A stretch of 64,000 bases of DNA, from the NCBI GenBank assembly GCA_902497025.1, contig CABVDJ010000001.1:124001-188000 (forward strand). Direction: 5' to 3'. The notes under the pieces were generated by a model. The model had not been told where the DNA came from. It worked only from the letters and a program-made list of their open reading frames with translations, and made no database searches. Below, one piece after another: positions 26,699 to 34,966 of this stretch (positions are counted from its first letter, which is position 1; every line of letters starts with the position of its first letter). This stretch comes from an uncultured Collinsella sp. (GTDB lineage Bacteria > Actinomycetota > Coriobacteriia > Coriobacteriales > Coriobacteriaceae). Both the position numbers and the translations under genes were made by a program.

Positions 26699-28221
26699 TT
26701 GCGCACCTCCTCGATGTTTGGCGGGGTTGAAAGCCCGTCGGACAGCTCTATCATGCGGCGCACAAGCTCGGCGCGCCGTTTCGGGTCGGTCTCGGGAAGC
26801 CACTGCTCCTCGTAGAGCTTGTGAAGCTCGTTCTCCTTCAGGGCAAGCGACTCGGGCGTGTGGAACTGAAGCTCGAACTTGAAGCCGTCGGGCGTCTCGA
26901 ACTGGCAGTTGACGCCACGATAGGTCACGCCCGTGCTCTGCAGCGTGTTCTTGACCTTGACCAGAGTATAGCCAGCCTTCTCAAGCTCGGCGCGGATGCG
27001 GGCGAACTCGTCGGCGAAGCTGACCGTTTGAAGCTGGTAGGTGTACCGCAGCACGTCGTGGATGGAGTCGGCCGCTTCCTGCTCGCTCATGGTCTTGTCG
27101 TGCGAGTCGGTGCGAATCTTGCGCGCGAGCGACTGCTGGCCCTTGAGCCTGAAATCAAGCCCCGCGAGCGTCGAGCCTACGCGCTGAAGCGATTGCAGGA
27201 ACGACGTGGTTTCAGGCTCGCGCACCATGGCGTCGGAGCGCAAACGCGTTGCTTGGGTGCCCGAATCGCCTCCGCGCTTCTGCACGTACTCGTCTATCCA
27301 CTTGTCCCAGTCGGCCACCTCAAGGGTATACGAGCAGCGGCACCACGGGTGCATGGGCGGGAAGTTCGTTCCCGGCATGCGCTCCGACAGCTTGGCCGGA
27401 TGCTGCTTCTGGTAGGCCTCAAGCTCGCGGCAGACCTCGCAGGCTTTGCCGTCGTGTATGCAGCTGATGGCGTAGCTCTCGAACTCTGACTCGTGGACGC
27501 GTGCCTGCGCCTCGTTGAAGAGGTATGTGCCCTCGGTATACACGAGGCGCATGGCCGTGCGGGTGCCGCTGTGGTTCAGCCTAGCCCGAAGCTCGCGCGA
27601 GATCTCATCGTATGAGACGCCGCGCGCTATGAGCTTCGAGAAGTCGTCGTTGAGATAGCTCGCCAGCTTCTCGCGGTTTGCCCAGATGCGCGCCGAGAAG
27701 TCTTCACCGGCGGCCCATGCCGCCCCCACGGTGGCCTTGACCACCTCGGAGTCGTAGCGGTAGAAGTCCTTGCCGAAGCCCAGCTCCTCTGCGGCCATGT
27801 TGGCCGCGCGGCGCGCCTGCTCGGAGAAGTGGCGCTCAAGCTCTGCCTGCTCGATGGCCCCGATCTCGTATTGCTGGATGCGTATCTGCATCTGTATGGC
27901 CTCAAGCTCGTTGAGCCGGTATATCGACTCGCGAACGGGCATGAGGTCGGCATATTGCGGGTACTTGCGCGCGAACTCGTCCATGCGCTCCATGAGCAGG
28001 GTTCGGTCCTCGGCGCTGATGGATTGCAGCAGCCGGCGGTACTCTATCACCTTGTCCTCGCCGTACTTGGCGTAATAGACGGCTATGAGGCGGTCGAGCT
28101 TCGCCGCCTCGCTGGCGTACGCCTTCTCAAGGCGCTTGCGCAAGGCGGCCTCGTCCTTCTCAAGCTGCGCCAGGAACTCGTCGCGGCGCTCGCGCCAGTA
28201 CTCGTCGCTAGGCTTGCTCAT
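26695..28221 (-). CDS. Minor head protein (SPP1 gp7 / Mu gpF family) fused to a RelA/SpoT-like nucleotidyltransferase domain
   Basis: 508 residues from ATG 28221. The N-terminal 250 residues are helical. The gp7-type core is at about 254-301 with CIHDGKACEVCRELEAY and PGTNFPPMHPWCRCSY. The C-terminal 354-475 region resembles the RelA/SpoT synthetase fold: FRLKGQQSLARKI (R-x-K...S...K pattern), DSIHDVLRYTYQL (D-I-G-R type strand), YRGVNCQF and FELQFHTPES (E-x-Q-x-x-T), ending with a helix HKLYEE. gp7 family proteins often carry C-terminal effector domains. Whether it makes alarmones or modifies tRNA is not decidable here. gp7 assignment is strong; the second domain is an inference from motifs. 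Confidence 0.85.
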   Translation of the reverse strand: MSKPSDEYWRERRDEFLAQLEKDEAALRKRLEKAYASEAAKLDRLIAVYYAKYGEDKVIEYRRLLQSISAEDRTLLMERMDEFARKYPQYADLMPVRESIYRLNELEAIQMQIRIQQYEIGAIEQAELERHFSEQARRAANMAAEELGFGKDFYRYDSEVVKATVGAAWAAGEDFSARIWANREKLASYLNDDFSKLIARGVSYDEISRELRARLNHSGTRTAMRLVYTEGTYLFNEAQARVHESEFESYAISCIHDGKACEVCRELEAYQKQHPAKLSERMPGTNFPPMHPWCRCSYTLEVADWDKWIDEYVQKRGGDSGTQATRLRSDAMVREPETTSFLQSLQRVGSTLAGLDFRLKGQQSLARKIRTDSHDKTMSEQEAADSIHDVLRYTYQLQTVSFADEFARIRAELEKAGYTLVKVKNTLQSTGVTYRGVNCQFETPDGFKFELQFHTPESLALKENELHKLYEEQWLPETDPKRRAELVRRMIELSDGLSTPPNIEEVRK

Positions 28222-28657
28222 CGCTGCCCATAAGAAGCTCGATGATCTGCGCCTTGGTGGCGTTCTTCGGCAGGGCGATGCCGCTTCCCTTGGCAAGCTC
28301 GCGCAGCTCGTTGATCTTCATGGCCATCAGGACGGCGTTGTTGTCAGCCTCGGGCTGCTCTTCGGCAGGCTCGGGTTCGGCCTCTTGCGCAGGCGCTTCC
28401 TGCTGCTGTTCCGCCTCGGGCTGCGGCGCACCGCTCGGCTGCTCCTTGATTGCGTACGTTGTCGTATCCACCAGGGAGCCGACCGTCACGAGGTCTTCGC
28501 GGATGTAGCCGCCCATGGTCAGCTCAAGCCATCCGGGTGCGGCATCCTCGACGTGCGCGGCGCAACCGCTGCCCATCGTTCCGATAATTGGCGCCTCTGC
28601 GCTCGGCTGCTCGCGGATGGCAAGGCGCTTGCCTCGGCTATAGATCGCTACCTTCAT
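28208..28657 (-). CDS. Phage protein with SH3-like N-terminus and C-terminal SAP/HeH-type domain
   Basis: 149 residues from ATG 28657. Residues 1-60 (KVAIYSRGKRLAIREQPS, WLELTMGGYIREDLV) look like a bacterial SH3-like fold. A Glu/Pro/Gln/Ala-rich linker (about 70-108) follows. The last 40 residues (INELRELAKGSGI, LPKNATKAQIIELL) match small helix-extended-helix nucleic-acid-binding domains. Encoded between portal and minor head, overlapping both. Possibly a capsid-associated DNA-binding protein. Confidence 0.7.
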   Translation of the reverse strand: MKVAIYSRGKRLAIREQPSAEAPIIGTMGSGCAAHVEDAAPGWLELTMGGYIREDLVTVGSLVDTTTYAIKEQPSGAPQPEAEQQQEAPAQEAEPEPAEEQPEADNNAVLMAMKINELRELAKGSGIALPKNATKAQIIELLMGSDEQA

Positions 28658-30089
28658 CGTTGGTTCCTTCCTCTTCGGTGTCATCGGCTTGAGCCGTCCT
28701 ATTGGTGGGCATGCCGCCGCTTATGGCGTCGGCCTTCTCTTCCTGCTCGTCGCGCTTGCGCTGCATCTCTGCCTTCGGGTCGCTCACGCACGAGAGCACG
28801 GAAAGCTGGGTCTCCTCGGACACGATGCCAGAGAGCTGCCCGGCCACGCTTGCCTCGGATTGCAGGTCGTCGGGCATGTTGCGGTGCATGGTCACTTCCA
28901 CGGCCTGCCAGTCGTCGCCCGCGAAATCGGCGTTGGGGTAGGCTGCGAGCAAACGCATGCGCTCCTGCACGCCGCGCCTGAACTTCAGCTCCTTGTTCCG
29001 CGCCAGGTTGCTCATGGGCATCATGCGCATCTTGAGCGCTATACCTGAGGCCGTGGCGAAGTTGTCGTCGGTGATGTCGGGCACCATGGCGGTCTTGTAG
29101 ATGAGCGTTTCCAAGCGGTTGATGAGGTTTTCCTGCACGCCGTCGGCGTTGGGCTTCACGAGGAACATCACGTCAAGGCCCTCGGTCGATTCGCCGAACA
29201 GGTTGATGATCTTGTTCTCGCGGATGTTCTCTATCTCGGACTCGTCAAGCTCCTTGCCCTTGACCACCATGTAGCAGTCGCTGAAGTACTCGACGTCGTT
29301 GGCCTTCTCGGACAGCACGGCGTTGTACTGCTCGATGAGCGACAGCACGCCCTCGTAGAGGCCGCGCCCCTCGGTGTTCTGGCGGAAATCGACCGCGGGC
29401 ACGCTTCCGAACGCATGCGCGCTAGGCTCGCCGAAGGCGAAGCCATCGTTTGTGCGGGCGAAATCGACCACCTGCGCGGCATCCGACCAGCTGCCCTTGA
29501 TGGCCCCGTCGTCGCCGTAGAACCAGCGCACGAAGAACAGCGGGCGCTTCAGCACGGAGTCGTCGTACACCATGAAGGCGGTCAGCGGCGCGACCGCGAT
29601 GGAACGCGGCATGCCGTCCTCGTCTTGGTAAAGCATCTCGTAGGCATGGCCGAACTTGGAGGCCATCTTCGAAAGCTCTGCGTCCACGTCCTCCTGAAGG
29701 TTTCTCGCCGTGAACTCGGCGATGAACGCCTCCACGGAGCTTTTCCGCGAATCGGGCATCCCATCGGCGTTTCGCACCGAAAGCGTCATGGGCACGCCGA
29801 TGAAATAGCCCTCGAACGTCTGCGTGATGGTGTAGGCGAAGTCCGCCGCCATGCGGTTGTCGGGCTTGTAGTCGGGCTTCCTGCGCCAGGCGCGGTCGAA
29901 GATGGCGTAATGGCCCCTGTAGGCCGCGTCCAGGTACTCGTAGCGCGGCTTGTGGGACTGCTCGAACTCGTCGATTAGCCGCTGCAGCAGCTCGGGCGTC
30001 ATCTCGGTGCCCGCGGGCACGCGGAAGTCCTCCGTCTCCGGCTCGCGCTGCATCTGGTCGTAGTAGAAGGAATGGAACTCGTGCGCCAC
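28638..30089 (-). CDS. Portal protein (SPP1 gp6-like)
   Basis: 483 residues, GTG start at 30089 with GGGAGG upstream, immediately after the terminase stop. The dodecameric portal forms the DNA entry channel. Family-type stretches: YEYLDAAYRGHYAIFDR, GYFIGVPMTLS, VEYFSDCYMVVKG, SGIALKMRMMPM and an acidic C-terminus. Position after terL and before gp7 is the SPP1 order. Confidence 0.92.
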   Translation of the reverse strand: MAHEFHSFYYDQMQREPETEDFRVPAGTEMTPELLQRLIDEFEQSHKPRYEYLDAAYRGHYAIFDRAWRRKPDYKPDNRMAADFAYTITQTFEGYFIGVPMTLSVRNADGMPDSRKSSVEAFIAEFTARNLQEDVDAELSKMASKFGHAYEMLYQDEDGMPRSIAVAPLTAFMVYDDSVLKRPLFFVRWFYGDDGAIKGSWSDAAQVVDFARTNDGFAFGEPSAHAFGSVPAVDFRQNTEGRGLYEGVLSLIEQYNAVLSEKANDVEYFSDCYMVVKGKELDESEIENIRENKIINLFGESTEGLDVMFLVKPNADGVQENLINRLETLIYKTAMVPDITDDNFATASGIALKMRMMPMSNLARNKELKFRRGVQERMRLLAAYPNADFAGDDWQAVEVTMHRNMPDDLQSEASVAGQLSGIVSEETQLSVLSCVSDPKAEMQRKRDEQEEKADAISGGMPTNRTAQADDTEEEGTNDEGSDL

Positions 30090-31367
30090 TTATATGCCTC
30101 CCTTGAAGAACTTCACGCCTGGCTTGCTCTGCCACTGCCTTATCGCGCTTGCGAGCGAATCAGGCATGTCGTCGTGCGCTGCGTTCTCGCTGTAGTCGAG
30201 CACCTGGTTCAATGCGTCCGCGTCGAGCGGGTACTGCTCGCAGTCGAGGAACCTCACGTTGGCCCACTGGCTGCGCAGGTGCGTGCTTATCTTGATGTAC
30301 TTGTTCTCCGCCTCCTGGTAGGAGCAGCACGGGTGCCCCCTGCGGATGATGGACTTGCGCAGGTAGCCCTTGTCGGCGTTCGACTCGCAGAATATCGTGC
30401 CTATGCGCAGGGCCTTGCACTCCTTCAGTATCTCGTCGAGGCAGTCGTCCACGTGCTTGTGCCACATGCGGATGTGCGCGTACCAGGTGCCGCCCTTCTC
30501 CCTGACGCATGTGAAGGCCGTGTAGTCCGCGCCGCCGTAGCTCGCGTCTATGTGGCCTATGCCGTCTGCCAACAGCTGCGGCTCCTTGAAGAACTGCGCG
30601 TTGGTGAACATGGCGTCCTCGTCGGCGATGTGCTTCAGCTCGTAGTTCGCCGCGAACAGGGACGGCGACATGCTGGCCCTCACGCGCTCTATGTCCTCGC
30701 GGCTCATGAGGCCCGTCTCGAAGCAGCTCCACCGGCGGATGTTGGGCATCAGCTGGAAGGCGTCGTCCTTATGCCAGGGCGTGCCCGTGTTGAAGATGCG
30801 CCCGCCTCGGTTGCGGATGTTCTGCAGCTCCATGTACAGCAGCTTGATACGCTCGCGCTCGGCTGCCGACACGCGGTCCTTCACGTTCACGATGTCGTCG
30901 GTAAACACCTTGTCGGCGTGCTTGCCGGTGAGCGAGCCGCCGCAGCCAAGCCCCAGCAGCTGGGGTGCGCCGGACACGCCCTGCTTGAGATTCGTCGACA
31001 CCGACGACTGCGTGGCCTTGGTTATCACGAGGTCGGTGCCGTATAGCATGCGCCCGAGGGCCTGGAACCACTCGGACTGCAGCACGTTGGCCGTGGCCGT
31101 CATGACCTCCGCCACGTCGTCGTCGGTCTTGCGCAGGAATATGACGCGCTCGCCGGGGAACAGCACGAGGATGAATGCGAACGAGATGTGCAGGCACGTC
31201 GTCTTGAAGGAGCCTCGGTGCGCCTGGATGGTCTCGTCCTCGGTGCCGAACACCATGTCCTTGATCCACTTGTTGTGCAGGTCGGTGAGCTTGTCGTATC
31301 CGAGCTTCACGGCGATGTCGGCGGGGCAGTCGTACACCAGGTCGATGAGGTCAGCCCTTGTCGGCAT
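30090..31367 (-). CDS. terL: Terminase large subunit
   Basis: 425 residues. ATP-driven packaging motor with nuclease domain. Walker A variant AHRGSFKTT near residue 50, Walker B region KVFTDDIVN near 156, and a C-terminal RNase H-like nuclease with GIGHIDASYGGADYTAF and IFCESNADKGYL as acidic residues. ATG at 31367; overlaps terS by 17 bases. Confidence 0.92.
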   Translation of the reverse strand: MPTRADLIDLVYDCPADIAVKLGYDKLTDLHNKWIKDMVFGTEDETIQAHRGSFKTTCLHISFAFILVLFPGERVIFLRKTDDDVAEVMTATANVLQSEWFQALGRMLYGTDLVITKATQSSVSTNLKQGVSGAPQLLGLGCGGSLTGKHADKVFTDDIVNVKDRVSAAERERIKLLYMELQNIRNRGGRIFNTGTPWHKDDAFQLMPNIRRWSCFETGLMSREDIERVRASMSPSLFAANYELKHIADEDAMFTNAQFFKEPQLLADGIGHIDASYGGADYTAFTCVREKGGTWYAHIRMWHKHVDDCLDEILKECKALRIGTIFCESNADKGYLRKSIIRRGHPCCSYQEAENKYIKISTHLRSQWANVRFLDCEQYPLDADALNQVLDYSENAAHDDMPDSLASAIRQWQSKPGVKFFKGGI

Positions 31368-31764
31368 GGCGCTTCGCCTCTATCAGCTTGCCGATCTCCT
31401 CGGCCGCATGCGACACGTCCGCTGCCACCTCGACCTTCTCGACGGGCTTCTCGCCGGCGGTGTCGCGGAGGAACTGCAACGCGGCGATGTCTCCCTTCAT
31501 GGCCTTCTTGGCGACCTTGATCACGCTTATCTCGGATACCGTGAGCTTGCGGTCGGGGTAGTCCTCGAAGGACATGCCCTCCAGCTCGTCCAGCTCGGCG
31601 TCGGTGCCCTCGAACGGCATGTGCAGCACGGTCTTGGCGATCTCCTGCAGCTGCTTCTTCTCGCGGCGCTTCTTCGCGGCGGCCTTGCCTGCCTTCGAGG
31701 CGGCGGCCCGGCGCTGCTCGGGCGTCTGGTCGCGCTTCGGCTTGATGAGGTTCTGGTCGTTCAT
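31351..31764 (-). CDS. Terminase small subunit (probable)
   Basis: 137 residues directly before terL. A very basic N-terminus (RRAAASKAGKAAAKKRREKK) suits DNA binding, followed by helices. Position and charge support the small terminase, which recognises the packaging site. No HTH signature that I can point to. Confidence 0.7.
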   Translation of the reverse strand: MNDQNLIKPKRDQTPEQRRAAASKAGKAAAKKRREKKQLQEIAKTVLHMPFEGTDAELDELEGMSFEDYPDRKLTVSEISVIKVAKKAMKGDIAALQFLRDTAGEKPVEKVEVAADVSHAAEEIGKLIEAKRHADKG

Positions 31765-31766
31765 GG

Positions 31767-32006
31767 CTAGTCCTCGAACGTGAGGCCCATGAAGCGCAGG
31801 CGCTTGTCAAGCTCGGCGAGCGCGCCGAAGTCGTTGGAGCCGTACACGAGGGCGTGGACGATGGCGGTGTCCATGACGTACTGCCACTGGCGCTCGTCCC
31901 AGCGGTCGCTGCAACGGTCGTCGCGCCACGCGTTGAACCATGTGACGGTCTCGGCGGGCCAGTCTGTGTCGGTGGGAAGCGTGGGCTTCTCTCGCTTGGC
32001 TGCCAT
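31767..32006 (-). CDS. Small phage protein before the terminase genes
   Basis: 79 residues, Trp- and acidic-rich (WPAETVTWFNAWRDD, WDERQWQYVMDTAIVHALVYG). Two bases separate it from the small terminase. Similar proteins commonly precede terminase genes; no function known. First gene of the late operon after the terminator at 32043-32073. Confidence 0.65.
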   Translation of the reverse strand: MAAKREKPTLPTDTDWPAETVTWFNAWRDDRCSDRWDERQWQYVMDTAIVHALVYGSNDFGALAELDKRLRFMGLTFED

Positions 32007-32037
32007 GCGTTCACTCCTCTCTGTTTTGATTTGACGA

Positions 32038-32073
32038 TGGAAAGGGCCAGCGCCTTATGATCGCGCTGGCCCT
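32038..32073 (-). terminator. Hairpin between small basic peptide and late operon
   Basis: AGGGCCAGCGC and GCGCTGGCCCT form an 11-base perfect stem. The minus-strand tail is TTTCC, a weak T-run. Probable terminator of the 32084 peptide gene. Confidence 0.6.
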
Positions 32074-32083
32074 GGGTTCCCCC

Positions 32084-32185
32084 TTAGTAGGAGGAGCGGC
32101 CGGAAGAGCTGCCGCGACCGCGATTGAACGCGGAGCGCACTCGGTTGGCGATGTTTCCCGCTGCGCGGCGAATACGACCGAACAT
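32084..32185 (-). CDS. 33-residue basic peptide
   Basis: Starts ATG with GAGAGGAGG just upstream, a very strong ribosome site. Contains 9 Arg plus a Ser/Gly/Arg-rich tail (NRGRGSSSGRSSY) after an amphipathic helix FGRIRRAAGNIANRVRSAF. It sits alone between two hairpin terminators. Could be a nucleic-acid-binding or membrane-active peptide; unknown. Confidence 0.6.
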   Translation of the reverse strand: MFGRIRRAAGNIANRVRSAFNRGRGSSSGRSSY

Positions 32186-32211
32186 GCCTGCCTCCTCTCG
32201 TTTTCGGGAAC

Positions 32212-32237
32212 AAAAAAGGCGTCCAGAAGGACGCCTT
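32212..32237 (-). terminator. Terminator after the 32265 gene
   Basis: Minus strand AAGGCGTCC-TTCT-GGACGCCTT followed by TTTTG; perfect 9-base stem. Confidence 0.88.
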
Positions 32238-32264
32238 GATTTTCCTATGCGCGTGAGATTGGCC

Positions 32265-32843
32265 TTAGGCCTCAAGGGACTCAAGGATCTTCGACCCGTC
32301 CATGTACAGGTCGCCGTACTTCGCCAGGGCATACTCCCTGATGAAGCTTTCGAGGTCGTCGGAGTCGCGGAACACGCACACGACGTAGTAGGCGCTGCTC
32401 CAAACGTTGTCGTAGTAGGGCTTAACCCCAAGCGACTCGAACGCCTTGAGTATGGCATCGGCCTCGGCGAAGCTGTCGCCTTCGAGGCTGTCGGTGGTCT
32501 CGACCGAATCGAGCGGGTTCGGCATCGGCGTGCCCTTCTGCTCCTTCGGCTTGAACTGCCGCTTGTTCTGAAGGCCTATGCGCTCCTCGAACACGGGGCG
32601 GATTACGTCGCCGAACGTCCAGCCCTCGGCATCGGCCTTGACCAGATCGGCGAAGCGCCCGCGCTCCTCGGCGTCATGGAAGCAGAAGCAGATCCAGAAG
32701 CCGGAATCGACGGCCATCTGAAAGCGCTTCTCCTCGCGCTTCTCGCGGTCTCGGTAGCTTTTCTGGTGGTCGGTCAGCTGCGCTTCCTCGGCTGCCTTAT
32801 CCTCTTTACGCGCCTTCTGCGGCTTCTCAAACTTAAAGCCCAT
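32265..32843 (-). CDS. Phage protein of unknown function, partner of a PAPS reductase-like protein
   Basis: 192 residues, two parts joined by a polar linker (about 100-125): an N-terminal charged helix then GFWICFCFHDAEERGRFADLV, and a C-terminal YYDNVWSSAYYVVCVFRDSDDLESFI. The two halves look like related alpha/beta units, as both have an aromatic strand followed by an acidic helix. Overlaps the end of the PAPS reductase-like gene by 11 bases, so they are co-translated. Confidence 0.6.
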   Translation of the reverse strand: MGFKFEKPQKARKEDKAAEEAQLTDHQKSYRDREKREEKRFQMAVDSGFWICFCFHDAEERGRFADLVKADAEGWTFGDVIRPVFEERIGLQNKRQFKPKEQKGTPMPNPLDSVETTDSLEGDSFAEADAILKAFESLGVKPYYDNVWSSAYYVVCVFRDSDDLESFIREYALAKYGDLYMDGSKILESLEA

Positions 32844-33543
32844 AGTGCTCCCACCTCTTCTCGTCTGCCTCGATGAACGGGTACCACTTCTTGACCACGG
32901 CGAAATCGTCGGGGCGCTTCTCGCGCAGGGGCTTCATGAAGCGCATGTCCAGGCCGTCGAAGCTGCGCCCGAACAGCTCGTAGTCCGGAGGCAGGCCGAT
33001 GCCCCTGCGGGCGATCGCATCCATGACCTCTGCCTTCGTCCAGTCCGCAACCACCGAGGCCTTGTGCGTGGTCTGCTTCATGAGGCCGTGTTTGGTGAGG
33101 CTGGCTCGACGGTACGGGTTGTCGCAGGCGCGCACGCCGTCGCAGAACCACGTGTCATCTGGCAGGCCAAGGTCTTCGAGGATGTAGGGGCGCATGTCGT
33201 CGTAGCTGTAGACCGGCATGTTCGCGGCCTCGATCACGTCGCAGTGCGCCGGGCTTTGGAACACGCAGTTGTTGAGCGTCCTCGACCATCTGGGGTGCGG
33301 GTACTGGTGTATCTTCACGCCGAACACTTTCTCGATGGTTCGCACGTTCTGCTCGACCATCGGAAGGCCCGGGATAGACCAGTAGTAGATCGGCACGACC
33401 TCTATACCCTCGTCCTCAAGCGCCACCCAGGCGGCCAGCGAGTCCTTGCCCAGCGAGCAGGAAAGCACCACGGGGCGTCCTTCCGCCTTGAGCCGCTTGC
33501 GAATCTCGGCGCTAGTCGGCTGGCCCTTGATTATCGTCGGCAT
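32833..33543 (-). CDS. Phosphoadenosine phosphosulfate reductase-like (PP-loop ATP pyrophosphatase) protein
   Basis: 236 residues. The PP-loop SLGKDSLAAW lies near residue 31, followed by the family strand VVPIYYWSIPG. The C-terminus carries TKAEVMDAI, usual for PAPS reductase-like proteins. Two Cys (NNCVFQSPAHCDV, DTWFCDGVRACDN) could hold metal. In phages these proteins are often linked to nucleic-acid sulfur chemistry rather than sulfate assimilation; that is inference. ATG at 33543; 32-base overlap with the HTH gene upstream. Confidence 0.82.
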   Translation of the reverse strand: MPTIIKGQPTSAEIRKRLKAEGRPVVLSCSLGKDSLAAWVALEDEGIEVVPIYYWSIPGLPMVEQNVRTIEKVFGVKIHQYPHPRWSRTLNNCVFQSPAHCDVIEAANMPVYSYDDMRPYILEDLGLPDDTWFCDGVRACDNPYRRASLTKHGLMKQTTHKASVVADWTKAEVMDAIARRGIGLPPDYELFGRSFDGLDMRFMKPLREKRPDDFAVVKKWYPFIEADEKRWEHYGL

Positions 33544-33766
33544 CTTCGCTCCTCTCTGTTATCTCGATGGGTTCGCCCATTCCGTTCAACGTCAGCTTAA
33601 AGCCCATGTGAGAAGCCATGAGCGCGAGGTTTCCCGCGCCTAGGTCGGAACCTTGTTTGATCGTGTTCTGAACGTAGTTCCTGCTCTTGCCCATGGCCTT
33701 TGAAAGCGCGTACATGCTCATGCCGGAACGGTCGAGCATTTCTTTAAGCGCCTCAGTCGGTGTCAT
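33512..33766 (-). CDS. XRE-family HTH regulator
   Basis: 84 residues from ATG 33766 with GGGAGG upstream. HTH seen at about 15-40 (MSMYALSKAMGKSRNYVQNTI), acidic tail after 65. Divergent to the rightward gene group starting at 33988, with palindromic operators between them. Likely represses its own leftward transcript and/or the rightward group. It is far from the CI/Cro pair at 47.8 kb, so it is a second switch. Confidence 0.82.
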   Translation of the reverse strand: MTPTEALKEMLDRSGMSMYALSKAMGKSRNYVQNTIKQGSDLGAGNLALMASHMGFKLTLNGMGEPIEITERSEDADDNQGPAD

Positions 33767-33987
33767 GCAACCTCCCTTCATGCCTTGATCTGATCCCCTG
33801 ATGATACAGCAATAGCAATAGGGATACAACAATAGCAATTGTGCATGTATTGTGTAGAACAATAGCTATTGTGCATTGTGCCTATAGCACACTAATTATT
33901 GTGCAATAATTCAGTTGTCAGCAATGAGGGCCACAAAGCCCACAGAGCTAGCAAGCAGCTTTAGAACCGAATAAGGAGGCTACAGAG
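33767..33987. promoter_or_regulatory. Divergent control region with repeated palindromic operators
   Basis: AT-rich 220 bases. ACAATAGCAATTGT (33829-33842) and the perfect palindrome ACAATAGCTATTGT (33859-33872) are 30 bases apart, about three helical turns. A related palindrome ATTATTG-TG-CAATAAT is at 33895-33910. The octamer ATTGTGCA follows or overlaps all three. The arrangement is that of a phage operator set for the flanking HTH protein. Confidence 0.72.
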
Positions 33988-34521
33988 ATGGCAGAGCAGC
34001 AGAGTTTAGATCTGGTGGTAAGTGGTCAGCTGGTGAGCAACCACACGATCCTGGCCATAGTTGAGGGTATGCGAGCACGAGGCTACTTCAGAAAAGGCCC
34101 CCAGGGCCGAAAGGATGGTCTAGAGCTTGCAACAGCCTTGAAGCTTGTAAACGAGTACATGGCTTTTCCAGGGCTTGGCAGGTACACAGTGGAGGCCACG
34201 AAGCACAGGCAAATTAACGAGATCCCCCGAGCCGATTACGAGCAAGTGGAGATCATGAGGGCTTGCGATAACTACCTCGCACAGGTAACCGATGCATTCA
34301 AGGCCAACAGCGACGAAGAAGCCATTATTTACATGGTGAAAGACCTTCGAAAGCAGGTCATAGCCGATGGCATCGAGTCTGGGGCCTTGAAGGTCCGAAA
34401 GTACTTCGGCAAGCATGGCTTTTACTACATGGACGATCAAGGCAAGTGGCAGAACGCCAAGGCCATTGATTGGAACATCGGCGAAACGAACCCCATCAGA
34501 CCGGCAGAGCAAGCAGCCTAA
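33988..34521 (+). CDS. Phage protein of unknown function, first gene of the rightward group
   Basis: 177 residues, ATG with AAGGAGG upstream. Mixed alpha/beta; contains LEGMRARGYFRK-type N-terminal helix and GKHGFYYMDDQGKW near the C-terminus. I do not recognise the family. A GC hairpin without T-run follows the stop (34530-34552). Confidence 0.6.
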   Translation: MAEQQSLDLVVSGQLVSNHTILAIVEGMRARGYFRKGPQGRKDGLELATALKLVNEYMAFPGLGRYTVEATKHRQINEIPRADYEQVEIMRACDNYLAQVTDAFKANSDEEAIIYMVKDLRKQVIADGIESGALKVRKYFGKHGFYYMDDQGKWQNAKAIDWNIGETNPIRPAEQAA

Positions 34522-34578
34522 AGCAAGCAGGAGGCCCCGAGAAGGGGCCTCCCACAACAACACACAGGAGATCATACC

Positions 34579-34914
34579 ATGCAGAAGCTACTCACGAAAG
34601 AGCTTCAGAAGAAGCTCCCGCCGCTCTACTCGCAAGACGGCAAGAAGGCCGAGACCGTGGTTTACGGCCACTGGTTCAGCTGCTTCAACGGCTGGGACTT
34701 CTACGCCACCGAGTACGACGAGGAGACCGGCGACATGTTCGGGTTCGTCTTCGGGGCAGTCCCCGAGATGGGCTACTTCAACCTGGCAGAGCTTGAGGAG
34801 ATCAACCGGAAATACGGCCTGAACTACTTCGAGCGCGAGACCAATTTCACACCCAAGAAGGTTACCGAGGTTCCCAGGATAGCCGAGGCGTTCGGCTACC
34901 TCTGGGAAAAGTAA
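34579..34914 (+). CDS. DUF2958 domain protein
   Basis: 111 residues. Begins MQKLLTKELQKKLPPLYSQD and contains WDFYATEYDEETGDMFGFV and MGYFNLAELEEI, which match DUF2958, a small family common on mobile elements with unknown activity. Good ribosome site. Followed by an imperfect GC hairpin (34927-34948). Confidence 0.85.
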   Translation: MQKLLTKELQKKLPPLYSQDGKKAETVVYGHWFSCFNGWDFYATEYDEETGDMFGFVFGAVPEMGYFNLAELEEINRKYGLNYFERETNFTPKKVTEVPRIAEAFGYLWEK

Positions 34915-34966
34915 CAGATCACTACCGGGAGGGGCCTAGCCCCCTCCCATTAAGGAGGGTTCGACC

